NCBI GenBank assembly: GCA_934132925.1 | Contig: CAKPAL010000001.1 | Coordinates: forward strand, 1-58,026 | Direction of reading: 5' to 3' | Source of the DNA: an uncultured Bacilli bacterium | GTDB taxonomy: Bacteria; Bacillota_I; Bacilli_A; RF39; UBA660 | DNA length: 58,026 bases | Part shown: positions 32,597 through 39,523 of the stretch, one piece after another | Numbering within the stretch: the stretch's first letter is position 1 | Layout: each line of letters begins with the position of its first letter | Notes under the pieces: model-generated | Databases searched by the model: none | Seen by the model: only the letters and a program-made list of their open reading frames with translations | Told to the model about the DNA's origin: nothing | Position numbers and translations under genes: made by a program

Positions 32597-33313
32597 ATGA
32601 AAAAAATTAATGTATTATTTATTATTGTAGGTATTATTTCTTTTTTGGTAGCGGGTTATATTATTACGGATAAGATATTGGCAAGAAATATTAATGTAGA
32701 GATAGATGAAGAGAAAGAACTTGGGACCGCTAATGAATATTTGGCAAAAATTGGTTCTCCACTTGGATGGCTTATTGTTAAAGAGGGTATCGATATGCAG
32801 GATGATAATGGTAAGTATAAGCCTAGATATAATTATGATTATTTAAATAGTATAGAAAATAAACAATTATTTACGATGGAATATATTTTAAGTTATCCGG
32901 ATAATGAGAGTCAGTTTGTAGTGTTATCAGCGGGTGATTATGAAAAGATTGATGTATTTCCTACTGGGGATTTTACATTGGCTTATTTAGACTATAAATC
33001 TTTTAATGAATATTATAGTGAATTATTTGGTAAGAATTTTAATATTGATAAGGCTAAAAAGGGTAATACTAAGTATGATAAGGATTATGTTTATTATGAT
33101 AATAGACGTCCTGGTAGTAATGGTGTATATGTTTCTATGATTACTAGTGATAAGGTTTGGTATAAGAATGGTGAGTATATTGCTAATGTTAAGGTAACTT
33201 ATAGTACTAGATTAGTGGACATTACTGGTGTAAGTGATAGTACTGGTATTGTTACTTATACTAAGAATAGTGATAATGCTATTATATTAAGGTCATTTAT
33301 ATTAGAGAAGTAA
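32597..33313 (+). CDS. Membrane-anchored protein of unknown function
   Basis: A 238-residue protein with an N-terminal membrane helix (about residues 5-25) and an extracytoplasmic domain rich in Tyr, Asp and Asn. Segments such as FVVLSAGDYEKIDVF and a beta-strand-like C-terminal half (YIANVKVTYSTRLVDITGV) suggest a compact beta-rich fold. It contains no cysteines or recognisable catalytic motif. GAGAGGTG precedes the ATG, an extended -10 (TGATATACT, box at 32571-32576) lies upstream, and its own terminator follows. I do not recognise the family. Confidence 0.65.
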   Translation: MKKINVLFIIVGIISFLVAGYIITDKILARNINVEIDEEKELGTANEYLAKIGSPLGWLIVKEGIDMQDDNGKYKPRYNYDYLNSIENKQLFTMEYILSYPDNESQFVVLSAGDYEKIDVFPTGDFTLAYLDYKSFNEYYSELFGKNFNIDKAKKGNTKYDKDYVYYDNRRPGSNGVYVSMITSDKVWYKNGEYIANVKVTYSTRLVDITGVSDSTGIVTYTKNSDNAIILRSFILEK

Positions 33314-33324
33314 TTCTCTTTTTT
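33304..33324 (+). terminator. Terminator after the membrane-protein gene
   Basis: AGAGAA (33304-33309) pairs with TTCTCT (33314-33319) around a 4-nt loop, followed by six T residues. It overlaps the end of the gene. Confidence 0.8.
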
Positions 33325-33327
33325 CTA

Positions 33328-33356
33328 TTGTAAATATATTTGTTTTATGGTAAACT
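33328..33356 (+). promoter_or_regulatory. Candidate promoter for the G-tract leader transcript
   Basis: TTGTAA (33328-33333), a 17-bp spacer and TAAACT (33351-33356), each box matching consensus at 4 of 6 positions. Transcription would start near 33363, just ahead of the leader ribosome binding site. Confidence 0.4.
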
Positions 33357-33389
33357 TAATTTGTAAGGTAAAGAGAGGAGGACCCCTTC

Positions 33390-33488
33390 ATGATAAACAA
33401 TAATGTTAATTTAAATAGATTAAGCAATATTAACCACAAGTTAACTCAAAATTATAAAATGGGGGGGGGGTTGTTTATCTTATTATAA
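33390..33488 (+). CDS. Leader ORF containing a G10 tract (current frame: 32 residues)
   Basis: ATG 33390 has an excellent AGGAGG site at 33376-33381 with 8-nt spacing, so it is probably translated. It encodes a short Asn-rich peptide ending MGGGLFILL. Codons 24-27 consist of ATG plus the G10 tract, and the frame closes at TAA 33486-33488, well before the terminator hairpin at 33515. With one extra G (or two fewer) the frame instead stays open for 29 more codons to TAG 33557-33559, inside the 3' arm of that hairpin, giving about 56 residues. The third frame also closes early. The peptide itself resembles nothing I know, and its role is more likely regulatory. See the matching finding. Confidence 0.6.
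   Translation: MINNNVNLNRLSNINHKLTQNYKMGGGLFILL
33461..33470 (+). repeat. Homopolymeric G10 tract
   Basis: Ten consecutive G residues in a genome of roughly 27% G+C, inside a translated leader. This is by far the longest G run noticed in the window and is a classic substrate for slipped-strand length change. Confidence 0.95.
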
Positions 33489-33514
33489 ATAAAAGAAATA
33501 TAGATAAAATAATT

Positions 33515-33566
33515 AAAGACTATGAAATAACTAATAGAAATATTAGTAATTTTTCATAGTCTTTTT
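33515..33566 (+). terminator. Attenuator-like terminator between leader ORF and surface-protein gene
   Basis: A long hairpin: AAAGACTATGAAA (33515-33527) pairs perfectly over 13 bp with TTTCATAGTCTTT (33552-33564). Inside it, ACTAAT (33530-33535) pairs with ATTAGT (33542-33547). A T run to 33566 follows, 17 bp before the next start codon. There is no stop codon of a long gene before it, so it sits in a leader rather than after a gene. Confidence 0.82.
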
Positions 33567-33583
33567 GTAATGGAGGTAAGTAT

Positions 33584-34642
33584 ATGGAAAAAGAAAAGAA
33601 GTTTATGATAATTGGAGTATTTATATTATTAATAACTTTAGTAGGAGCAGCAGGAACTTATGCTTGGTTTACTTGGAGTAGTACTAGTAATACTAATTTA
33701 ACTATGTCAATTGGAGCATCATCTGATGTAATATTTAAAACTGGTAATGATATAAGTACTAATAAATTAGCACCAGTATTTAATTATACTGATGGAGAAA
33801 AAACTAGTTTTACTATAACTAATAAAAGTACTACTAGTTTTAGTTATAGAATATCATTAAATATTACTAGTATTGATAATGAATTAAAGAATAGTACATT
33901 AAAATATAAACTAGTATCAAATAATACTACAATAACTGAAGGAGACTTTAGTAATATTGAAAATACTAATAAGTTATATGAAGGAGAATTATCTAAAGGT
34001 AATATTAGTTATATCTTTTATCTATATATTAATGGCAATGAAGAAAATGATCTTAATATGATAAATAAATCACTAGTTGGTACAATAACAGTAGCAGAAG
34101 CAACTGCTACATATGAGTTAACTAATGAAGATGGTACTACTTATACACCATCATATAATGGTTATGGGTCAAAAGTGGTTAAATCAAGTGCGCCTCTTAG
34201 TAAATTTAAAGAAGTAAAAGTAGATGGAGTAACTGTAGATAGTTCTAACTATACATTAACAGAAGGATCGACAATAGTTACCTTTAAAGAATCTTATCTT
34301 AAAACATTAAGTGAGGGAGAACATACATTCAAGATAATATCTAATGATGGCTTTGCTTCAGGTAAAATAACTATTAAGAATGTTAAATTAATTGAATTTA
34401 AGGTTTCTTTAGATGTACAAACTGATAGTTTTAAAGCAGAAGATGGTATGACTTGGAAACAATTTATAAACTCTAGTTATAATGTTGATAGTAGATTTAA
34501 AATAGTTGATGGGAAGGCGGAAGATACAATTGTTCAAATGGCACCATTGGCCCCTTTTTATATTAATATTAATGAGGATGATTTGATTATTAATGAAGGT
34601 CATTATTATAGCGTTAATGGTAAAGTTTATACTTCAAGTTGA
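33584..34642 (+). CDS. TasA/camelysin-like secreted surface protein with Ig-like X2 domain
   Basis: A 352-residue protein whose N-terminus (IGVFILLITLVGAAGTYAWF) resembles the signal region of SipW-dependent TasA/camelysin-type proteins. A roughly 140-residue beta-rich domain comes first. Next is an Ig-like X2 module with VDGVTVDSSNYTLTEGS and LSEGEHTFKIISNDG, then a C-terminal domain ending NEGHYYSVNGKVYTSS. No LPXTG motif or C-terminal helix is present. It is expected outside the cell as a matrix or fibre-like protein. GGAGG precedes the ATG. Expression appears to be set by the G-tract leader and terminator directly upstream. Confidence 0.7.
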   Translation: MEKEKKFMIIGVFILLITLVGAAGTYAWFTWSSTSNTNLTMSIGASSDVIFKTGNDISTNKLAPVFNYTDGEKTSFTITNKSTTSFSYRISLNITSIDNELKNSTLKYKLVSNNTTITEGDFSNIENTNKLYEGELSKGNISYIFYLYINGNEENDLNMINKSLVGTITVAEATATYELTNEDGTTYTPSYNGYGSKVVKSSAPLSKFKEVKVDGVTVDSSNYTLTEGSTIVTFKESYLKTLSEGEHTFKIISNDGFASGKITIKNVKLIEFKVSLDVQTDSFKAEDGMTWKQFINSSYNVDSRFKIVDGKAEDTIVQMAPLAPFYININEDDLIINEGHYYSVNGKVYTSS

Positions 34643-34659
34643 TACGATGGTATCTTTTT
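34641..34659 (+). terminator. Terminator after the surface-protein gene
   Basis: GATAC (34641-34645) pairs with GTATC (34650-34654) over a 4-nt loop, followed by five T residues. It overlaps the TGA stop codon. Confidence 0.7.
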
Positions 34660-34699
34660 AAATAGAGGAAAATAGGAGTTAGAAAGTATTCACTGTGAA

Positions 34700-34771
34700 T
34701 ATGATATCTTATGATTATTTATGAATAGATTATAGGCTATTCATAAGAAGAAAAGATGATGGCTTTTCTTC
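34700..34771 (+). repeat. Tandem-hairpin element, copy B (upstream of rpsB)
   Basis: The same lead-in (ATATCTTATGATT) as copy A is followed by TTATGAATAG/CTATTCATAA (34719-34728 with 34737-34746) and GAAGAAAAG/CTTTTCTTC (34747-34755 with 34763-34771). The second stem differs from copy A at two positions on each arm, and both pairs are restored. Loops again start with A and end with GG. The remaining intergenic DNA (34643-34941) holds the preceding terminator, a small palindrome TATTCAC-T-GTGAATA (34688-34702), the rpsB promoter and its leader. Confidence 0.72.
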
Positions 34772-34797
34772 ACTTTTAAATATAAAATATAGTAAAA

Positions 34798-34827
34798 TTG
34801 TTTACTTATTTGGCATAATATGATAAT
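34798..34827 (+). promoter_or_regulatory. Probable promoter of rpsB-tsf
   Basis: TTGTTT (34798-34803) and GATAAT (34822-34827) with an 18-bp spacer; TTTACT (34801) with TAATAT (34824) at 17 bp is an overlapping alternative. About 105 nt of leader follows to the rpsB start, including the segment TAGTGCCTTATGGTGGATG, which may fold as a ribosomal-protein leader. Confidence 0.55.
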
Positions 34828-34941
34828 ATATATATGGCTTTTCAAAAAATATACACAAGTATTGATTTAATTATCCTAGTGCCTTATGGTGGATGTTAGA
34901 GAAGAGATATTTGGAAGCAAAACGAAAGGAGAGTGTTTAAT

Positions 34942-35874
34942 ATGACAGTAGTATCAATGAGCTATTTGTTAGAAGCAGGAGTTCACTTTGGTCATCAAAC
35001 TAAAAGATGGAATCCTAAAATGAAAGAGTATATTTATAACTCTAGAGATGATATTTATATCATAGACTTACAAAAGACAGTTGCTAAAATAGAAGAAGCT
35101 TATGAAGCTTTAAATAAAATTGCCGCTGATGGAGGAAAAGTTCTATATGTTGGAACTAAGAAACAAGCACAAGAAGTATGTAAAGAAGAAGCTGAAAGAA
35201 GTAATATGTATTATATGACTGAAAGATGGTTAGGTGGTACATTAACTAACTTTAGAACTATCAGAAGAAGAGTAAATCGTCTTGAAGAAATTGAAAAGAT
35301 GGAAAAAGATGGTACTTTTGATAGATTACCTAAGAAAGAAGTAGTAGGACTTAAGAAGGAATATGAAAAGTTAAATAAAAACTTATGTGGTATTAGAGAA
35401 ATGACTAAATTACCTCAAGCTATTATTATTGTAGATTCTACTAAAGAATATAATGCAATAAGAGAAGCTAAAAAGTTAGGTATTCCAGTATTTGGTCTTA
35501 TCGACACTAATTGTGATCCTGATGATGTAGATTATGTACTTCCTGGAAATGATGATGCTGTAAGAAGTATTAAAGTTGTACTTGGTTCTTTAACTAATGC
35601 TATTATTGAAGCTAATGGTGGAACAATTGTTGATTATGTAAGTGAAGATGATAAAAAACCTTCTAAAGAAAAATCTTTTGCTAAAAGGGATAAAAAAGAA
35701 GTAAAAGAAGATAAAGAAGAAAAGTCTGTTATTGTAGAAGATAATGAAGATGAAAAGCCAGAATTAGATTTAAATATCTTAACAGTAACTGAACTTAGAG
35801 ACCTTGCTAAGAAAAGAGAAATTAAAGGTTACTCTAAAATGAAAAAAGAAGAATTAATTGAAAATTTAAAATAA
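34942..35874 (+). CDS. rpsB: Ribosomal protein uS2 with C-terminal SAP/Rho-N-like extension
   Basis: A 310-residue small-subunit protein. The uS2 core is clear from SMSYLLEAGVHFGHQTKRWN through the GGTLTNFRTI and GIPVFGLIDTNCDPD signatures and ends near residue 240. A highly charged Lys/Glu linker of about 35 residues follows, then a helical segment LTVTELRDLAKKREIKGYSK with KKEELIENLK. That is the pattern of a SAP or Rho-N-type nucleic-acid-binding motif. Typical bacterial uS2 is about 230-260 residues, so the extension is unusual. GTG 34933 is open but AAAGGAGA fits ATG 34942. It is cotranscribed with tsf. Confidence 0.96.
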   Translation: MTVVSMSYLLEAGVHFGHQTKRWNPKMKEYIYNSRDDIYIIDLQKTVAKIEEAYEALNKIAADGGKVLYVGTKKQAQEVCKEEAERSNMYYMTERWLGGTLTNFRTIRRRVNRLEEIEKMEKDGTFDRLPKKEVVGLKKEYEKLNKNLCGIREMTKLPQAIIIVDSTKEYNAIREAKKLGIPVFGLIDTNCDPDDVDYVLPGNDDAVRSIKVVLGSLTNAIIEANGGTIVDYVSEDDKKPSKEKSFAKRDKKEVKEDKEEKSVIVEDNEDEKPELDLNILTVTELRDLAKKREIKGYSKMKKEELIENLK

Positions 35875-35885
35875 GGAGGAATACT

Positions 35886-36758
35886 ATGATTACTGCTAAT
35901 ATGGTAAAAGAATTAAGAGAAACTACAGGTGCTGGAATGTTAGACTGTAAGAAGGCTCTTACTGAAACAAATGGTAATATGGAAGAAGCTATTACTTGGC
36001 TTAGAGAGAAGGGTATTTCTAAAGCTGCTAAAAAGCAGACTAGAATTGCTGCTGAAGGACTTGCAAAAGCTGTATTTGATGGTAATAAGGCTGTAATTGT
36101 TGAAGTTAATTCAGAGACAGATTTTGTTGCTAAAAATCCAGAATTTACAGGTTTAGTTGAAGCTATAGCTAATGCTATTTTAAATAGTGGTGTTAAGTCT
36201 ATGGAAGAGGCTATGAAATTAGAAGTTAATGGTAATACTATTGAAAATTTAATTGTAGATAAGACTGCTACTATTGGGGAAAAATTATCATTTAGAAGAT
36301 TTGAATTAATTGAAAAAGAAGATAATCAAGTATTTGGTACTTATTCACATATGGGTGGAAAAATTGTTACTTTAGCTGTTCTAGAAGGAACAGATGAAGA
36401 AGTAGCTAAAGATGTTGCTATGCAAATAGCCGCTATGAGACCTTTATATTTAGATAAAGATTCTGTACCTGCTGATAGAGTAGAGAAAGAAAGAGAAATC
36501 TTAACTGAACAAGCTGAAAATGAAGGTTTAGATGCAAATAAACTTCCTATGATTGTTAATGGTAGATTAAATAAATTCTATGAAGAAGTATGTCTATTAG
36601 ATCAAGGTTTTGTTAAAGAAAATAAAATGAAAGTATCTAAATATGTAGAAAGTAAGAATATGAAAGTATTATCTTTCGTAAGATATGAAGTTGGCGAAGG
36701 TATGGAAAAAAGAGAAGAAAACTTTGCCGATGAAGTTGCTAAACAAATTAATGGTTAA
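35886..36758 (+). CDS. tsf: Elongation factor Ts
   Basis: A 290-residue guanine-nucleotide exchange factor for EF-Tu. The N-terminal UBA-like segment reads VKELRETTGAGMLDCKKAL, followed by AITWLREKGISKAAKK, the TDFVAKN motif (EVNSETDFVAKNPEF) in the core and the EF-Ts second half near GGKIVTLAVLEG. Length and order are normal. It follows rpsB by 11 bp with AAGGAGG, the conserved rpsB-tsf arrangement. A terminator starts at the stop codon. Confidence 0.97.
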   Translation: MITANMVKELRETTGAGMLDCKKALTETNGNMEEAITWLREKGISKAAKKQTRIAAEGLAKAVFDGNKAVIVEVNSETDFVAKNPEFTGLVEAIANAILNSGVKSMEEAMKLEVNGNTIENLIVDKTATIGEKLSFRRFELIEKEDNQVFGTYSHMGGKIVTLAVLEGTDEEVAKDVAMQIAAMRPLYLDKDSVPADRVEKEREILTEQAENEGLDANKLPMIVNGRLNKFYEEVCLLDQGFVKENKMKVSKYVESKNMKVLSFVRYEVGEGMEKREENFADEVAKQING

Positions 36759-36784
36759 AAAGAAGCATTTATGTTTCTTTTTTT
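36759..36784 (+). terminator. Terminator after tsf
   Basis: A 10-bp stem AAAGAAGCAT (36759-36768) with ATGTTTCTTT (36771-36780), a 2-nt loop and one G-U pair, followed by T residues. Confidence 0.75.
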
Positions 36785-36836
36785 CTTTTTATATGATATA
36801 CTTTAATTAGATTAAATAGGAAAGGAGAAAAATTAT

Positions 36837-37217
36837 ATGTATGATTATGACTTATATAGTCCAGTTGATAGTTCTATGGCAGTTTGGCCTATAATTATCG
36901 GATGTCTATTGGGAATAGTTTCAATAGTTAGCTTATGGATAATATATAAGAAGGCTGGCAAAAAAGGTTGGGAGGCTATAGTTCCAATATATAATACAAT
37001 AGTATTAATTGAAATTGCTGGATTACCTTTATGGTATTTTGCTTTATTCTTTGTTCCTTTTGCTAATATATATGCAATATTTAAGATATATATAGAATTG
37101 GCACATAGATTTGATAAATCGACTGGCTTTGGGGTAGCAACAGTTTTCTTTAGTATTATTTGTCTACCAATATTAGCATTTAATAATGATTTAGTGTATA
37201 ATAAAAAAGTAGATTAA
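36837..37217 (+). CDS. DUF5684-type membrane protein
   Basis: A 126-residue polytopic protein with membrane segments near residues 17-38, 58-80 and 96-115. The DUF5684 hallmark is clear: YKKAGKKGWEAIVPIYNTIV followed by EIAGLPLWYF. The function is unknown; the same module is sometimes found attached to signal peptidases. AAAGGAGAAA precedes the ATG. It ends in KKVD and converges with a homologous gene on the other strand that has the same C-terminal residues. An extended -10 (TGATATACT, box at 36797-36802) lies upstream. Confidence 0.8.
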   Translation: MYDYDLYSPVDSSMAVWPIIIGCLLGIVSIVSLWIIYKKAGKKGWEAIVPIYNTIVLIEIAGLPLWYFALFFVPFANIYAIFKIYIELAHRFDKSTGFGVATVFFSIICLPILAFNNDLVYNKKVD

Positions 37218-37278
37218 TGTTATGAACTTCATTTCTTTGATAGGAGAGAAATGAGGTTCTTTCTTTTAATCTACTTTT
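37205..37278. terminator. Long nested inverted repeat between convergent DUF5684 genes
   Basis: Inner stem GAACTTCATTTCT (37224-37236) with AGAAATGAGGTTC (37247-37259), 13 bp with one G-U. Outer stem AAAAGTAGATTAA (37205-37217) with TTAATCTACTTTT (37266-37278), 13 bp and perfect. The outer left arm is the last codons of the plus-strand gene. It likely terminates transcription from at least the plus strand. Confidence 0.75.
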
Positions 37279-37282
37279 ATTT

Positions 37283-37831
37283 TTAGTCTACTTTTTTTCC
37301 ACAATTTTCACAAAACTTAGCATCTTTCTTTAATTTGATGCCACAACCTAGACAATATTTTTCTGAACTATTATTGGTGTTATCATTAATAGGACCAGTT
37401 GGATTTACTTCGATATTTTTGTCATAAACATATTTATCAGAGAAACCAAAGATTATTATCATGATGTAATTAAATAAGGCTCCTAGTAAGGCTGTTGGCA
37501 TAGTGTTTATTTTCATTTTTTTTGCTAGATTCCAGAAGATGCAGAAATAAGCAAAGGTACTAGCAAGATTGGTTAGGATACTTAAGACCTCTATTTTAAG
37601 AATACTTAAAATACTGCCTGATATTGCTATTAAAAAAAACCACCAATTTAGACCTGCTACTTCAGTAAGTGTGTAGGTATTGTAAAATGGGATAAGGGCC
37701 TCCCAACCATTTTTGCCAGCTTTTTTAAATAATTTCCATAGGGCTATTGTATATATGATATAGATGGTTACTACGGCAATAATAGCAATGATAGCTCCAC
37801 TAAATAAAAATGTAAATAAAGCGTATTCCAT
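37283..37831 (-). CDS. DUF5684-type membrane protein with C-terminal zinc ribbon
   Basis: A 182-residue protein with a DUF5684 membrane module (FKKAGKNGWEALIPFYNTYT, then EVAGLNWWFF) and about five hydrophobic segments in the first 140 residues. A short linker leads to a zinc-ribbon-like end with two Cys pairs, CLGCGIKLKKDAKFCENCGK. The ribbon is probably cytosolic. It is homologous to the gene at 36837-37217 in inverted orientation. AGGAGTAAA precedes the start on the minus strand, and a promoter lies at 37852-37880. The function is unknown. Confidence 0.8.
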   Translation of the reverse strand: MEYALFTFLFSGAIIAIIAVVTIYIIYTIALWKLFKKAGKNGWEALIPFYNTYTLTEVAGLNWWFFLIAISGSILSILKIEVLSILTNLASTFAYFCIFWNLAKKMKINTMPTALLGALFNYIMIIIFGFSDKYVYDKNIEVNPTGPINDNTNNSSEKYCLGCGIKLKKDAKFCENCGKKVD

Positions 37832-37851
37832 AATTTACTCCTTTCTTTAAT

Positions 37852-37880
37852 AATATATCAAAGAATATAAATAATTACAA
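37852..37880 (-). promoter_or_regulatory. Promoter for the zinc-ribbon DUF5684 gene
   Basis: Minus strand: TTGTAA (37880-37875), a 17-bp spacer and TATATT (37857-37852), about 20 bp before the start codon. Confidence 0.65.
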
Positions 37881-37955
37881 TATATTTTATAGTTATGTTA
37901 GTTTTATTTGCTTTTTAATAGTTAGTGTTTATTATAATTATTGTTTGTTTTTTTC

Positions 37956-37984
37956 TTGATTAATGGGAAAATTTAATATATAAT
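37956..37984 (+). promoter_or_regulatory. Promoter of the gpmI operon
   Basis: TTGATT (37956-37961), a 17-bp spacer and perfect TATAAT (37979-37984), 25 bp before the gpmI start codon. Confidence 0.75.
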
Positions 37985-38008
37985 TATATAGAAGAATAGG
38001 TGATTAAA

Positions 38009-39523
38009 ATGAAGAAAATATTACTTTGTATTATGGATGGTGTAGGATTATCTAAGAATAAGAAATATAATGCTGTAATGGCTGCAGATACGCCTTTTTT
38101 GGATAAATTGTGGAAGAAGTATCCTCATAGTACTCTTGCTGCTTCTGGAGTAGAAGTTGGATTACCTAGAGGACAAATGGGTAATTCTGAAGTTGGACAT
38201 ACTAATATAGGGGCTGGAAGGATTGTATATCAGTCACTTGAATTTATTAATAGTAAAGTTAGAGATAGAAGTTTTTATGATAATGAGGAATTTTTGAAAG
38301 TTATTAGGCATGTTAAAGAAAATAATTCTAGTTTACATTTAGTTGGTCTTCTTTCTGATGGTGGTGTTCATTCGCATATTAATCACTTGGCTAGGTTATT
38401 AGATATGGCTAAAAATGAAGGTTTAAATAAGGTGTATGTTCATGTATTTACTGATGGTAGAGATGTTGGTCCTACTAGTGGTATTAAATATATTACAATG
38501 CTTGAGAATTATATGAAAAAGATTGGTCTTGGTAAGATTGCTTCGGTTGGTGGTAGATATTATGGTATGGATAGGGATAATAATTTTGATAGGGTAGAGA
38601 AAGCATATATAGCTATGGTTACTGGTACTAAAGAGATGTCAGCAAGTGAAATATGGAATAGTAATCAAAAGAAAGGGATTACTGATGAGTTTATTGTTCC
38701 TACTACTGTATGTAAAGATGGCTTGATAAAGGATAATGATGGTATTATATTCTTTAATTATAGACCTGATAGATTAAGAGAACTTGCTAGTATATTTACT
38801 AATGTTGATTATGAGTGCTTTGATAGAAAGATGATTAACAATTTGAAGGTATGTACAATGATGCATGTTACTGATACAGTACTTTGTCCTTTTGCTTTTG
38901 AGTTAGAGAAACTTTCTAATACTTTAGGAAAATATATGGCTGATAAAGGTTATACTCAGCTTCGTATAGCGGAAACAGAAAAGTATGCTCATGTTACTTA
39001 TTTCTTTGATGGTGGTATTGATAAGGAATATGATGGTGAGAAAAGAATATTAGTTCCTAGTCCTAAAGTTGCTACTTATGATTTAGAGCCAGAAATGAGT
39101 GCTAATATGATTACGGCTTCTTTAGTAAAAGAAATTGCCACTAATAACGAGGATTTGATTGTACTTAACTTTGCTAATGGTGATATGGTTGGTCATACTG
39201 GAGATTATAAGGCCGCTATTAAAGCAGTTGAAACGGTTGATAGTTGTATTGGTAAGATACTTGATAATATATCGTTAGATGAGTATACAGTTATTATAAC
39301 GGCAGATCATGGTAATTGTGAGGTTATGAGAAATAAGGATGGTAGTATTAATACTAGTCATACTACAAATAGGGTACCTTTTATTATTACTGATAAGAGA
39401 TTAAAATTAATGGATGGTAAATTAGGTGATATTGCTCCTACTATATTATATTTAATGGGAATTGATATTCCTAAAGAGATGACTGGTAATATTTTGATTA
39501 AAAATAGAAAGAAGTTGAAATGA
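38009..39523 (+). CDS. gpmI: 2,3-bisphosphoglycerate-independent phosphoglycerate mutase
   Basis: A 504-residue glycolytic enzyme interconverting 3- and 2-phosphoglycerate with two metal ions. Signatures of the alkaline-phosphatase-like fold are present: LCIMDGVGLS at the start, the phosphorylated-Ser region GQMGNSEVGHTNIGAGRIVY near 60, HVFTDGRDVGPTSG near 147, FFNYRPDRLRE near 250, the metal ligands in FANGDMVGHTGD and ITADHGNCE, and the closing SHTTNRVPF. GTG 38000 is open but forms part of the AGGTGAT site, so ATG 38009 is used. Its end overlaps the next gene. Confidence 0.97.
   Translation: MKKILLCIMDGVGLSKNKKYNAVMAADTPFLDKLWKKYPHSTLAASGVEVGLPRGQMGNSEVGHTNIGAGRIVYQSLEFINSKVRDRSFYDNEEFLKVIRHVKENNSSLHLVGLLSDGGVHSHINHLARLLDMAKNEGLNKVYVHVFTDGRDVGPTSGIKYITMLENYMKKIGLGKIASVGGRYYGMDRDNNFDRVEKAYIAMVTGTKEMSASEIWNSNQKKGITDEFIVPTTVCKDGLIKDNDGIIFFNYRPDRLRELASIFTNVDYECFDRKMINNLKVCTMMHVTDTVLCPFAFELEKLSNTLGKYMADKGYTQLRIAETEKYAHVTYFFDGGIDKEYDGEKRILVPSPKVATYDLEPEMSANMITASLVKEIATNNEDLIVLNFANGDMVGHTGDYKAAIKAVETVDSCIGKILDNISLDEYTVIITADHGNCEVMRNKDGSINTSHTTNRVPFIITDKRLKLMDGKLGDIAPTILYLMGIDIPKEMTGNILIKNRKKLK

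Noticed and set aside
33461..33470. G10 run as a simple sequencing artefact
   Set aside because: Length error is possible, but the tract sits in a well-initiated ORF immediately before an attenuator-like hairpin and a surface-protein gene, which is where functional tracts occur. It was kept as a finding, with read-level checking suggested.
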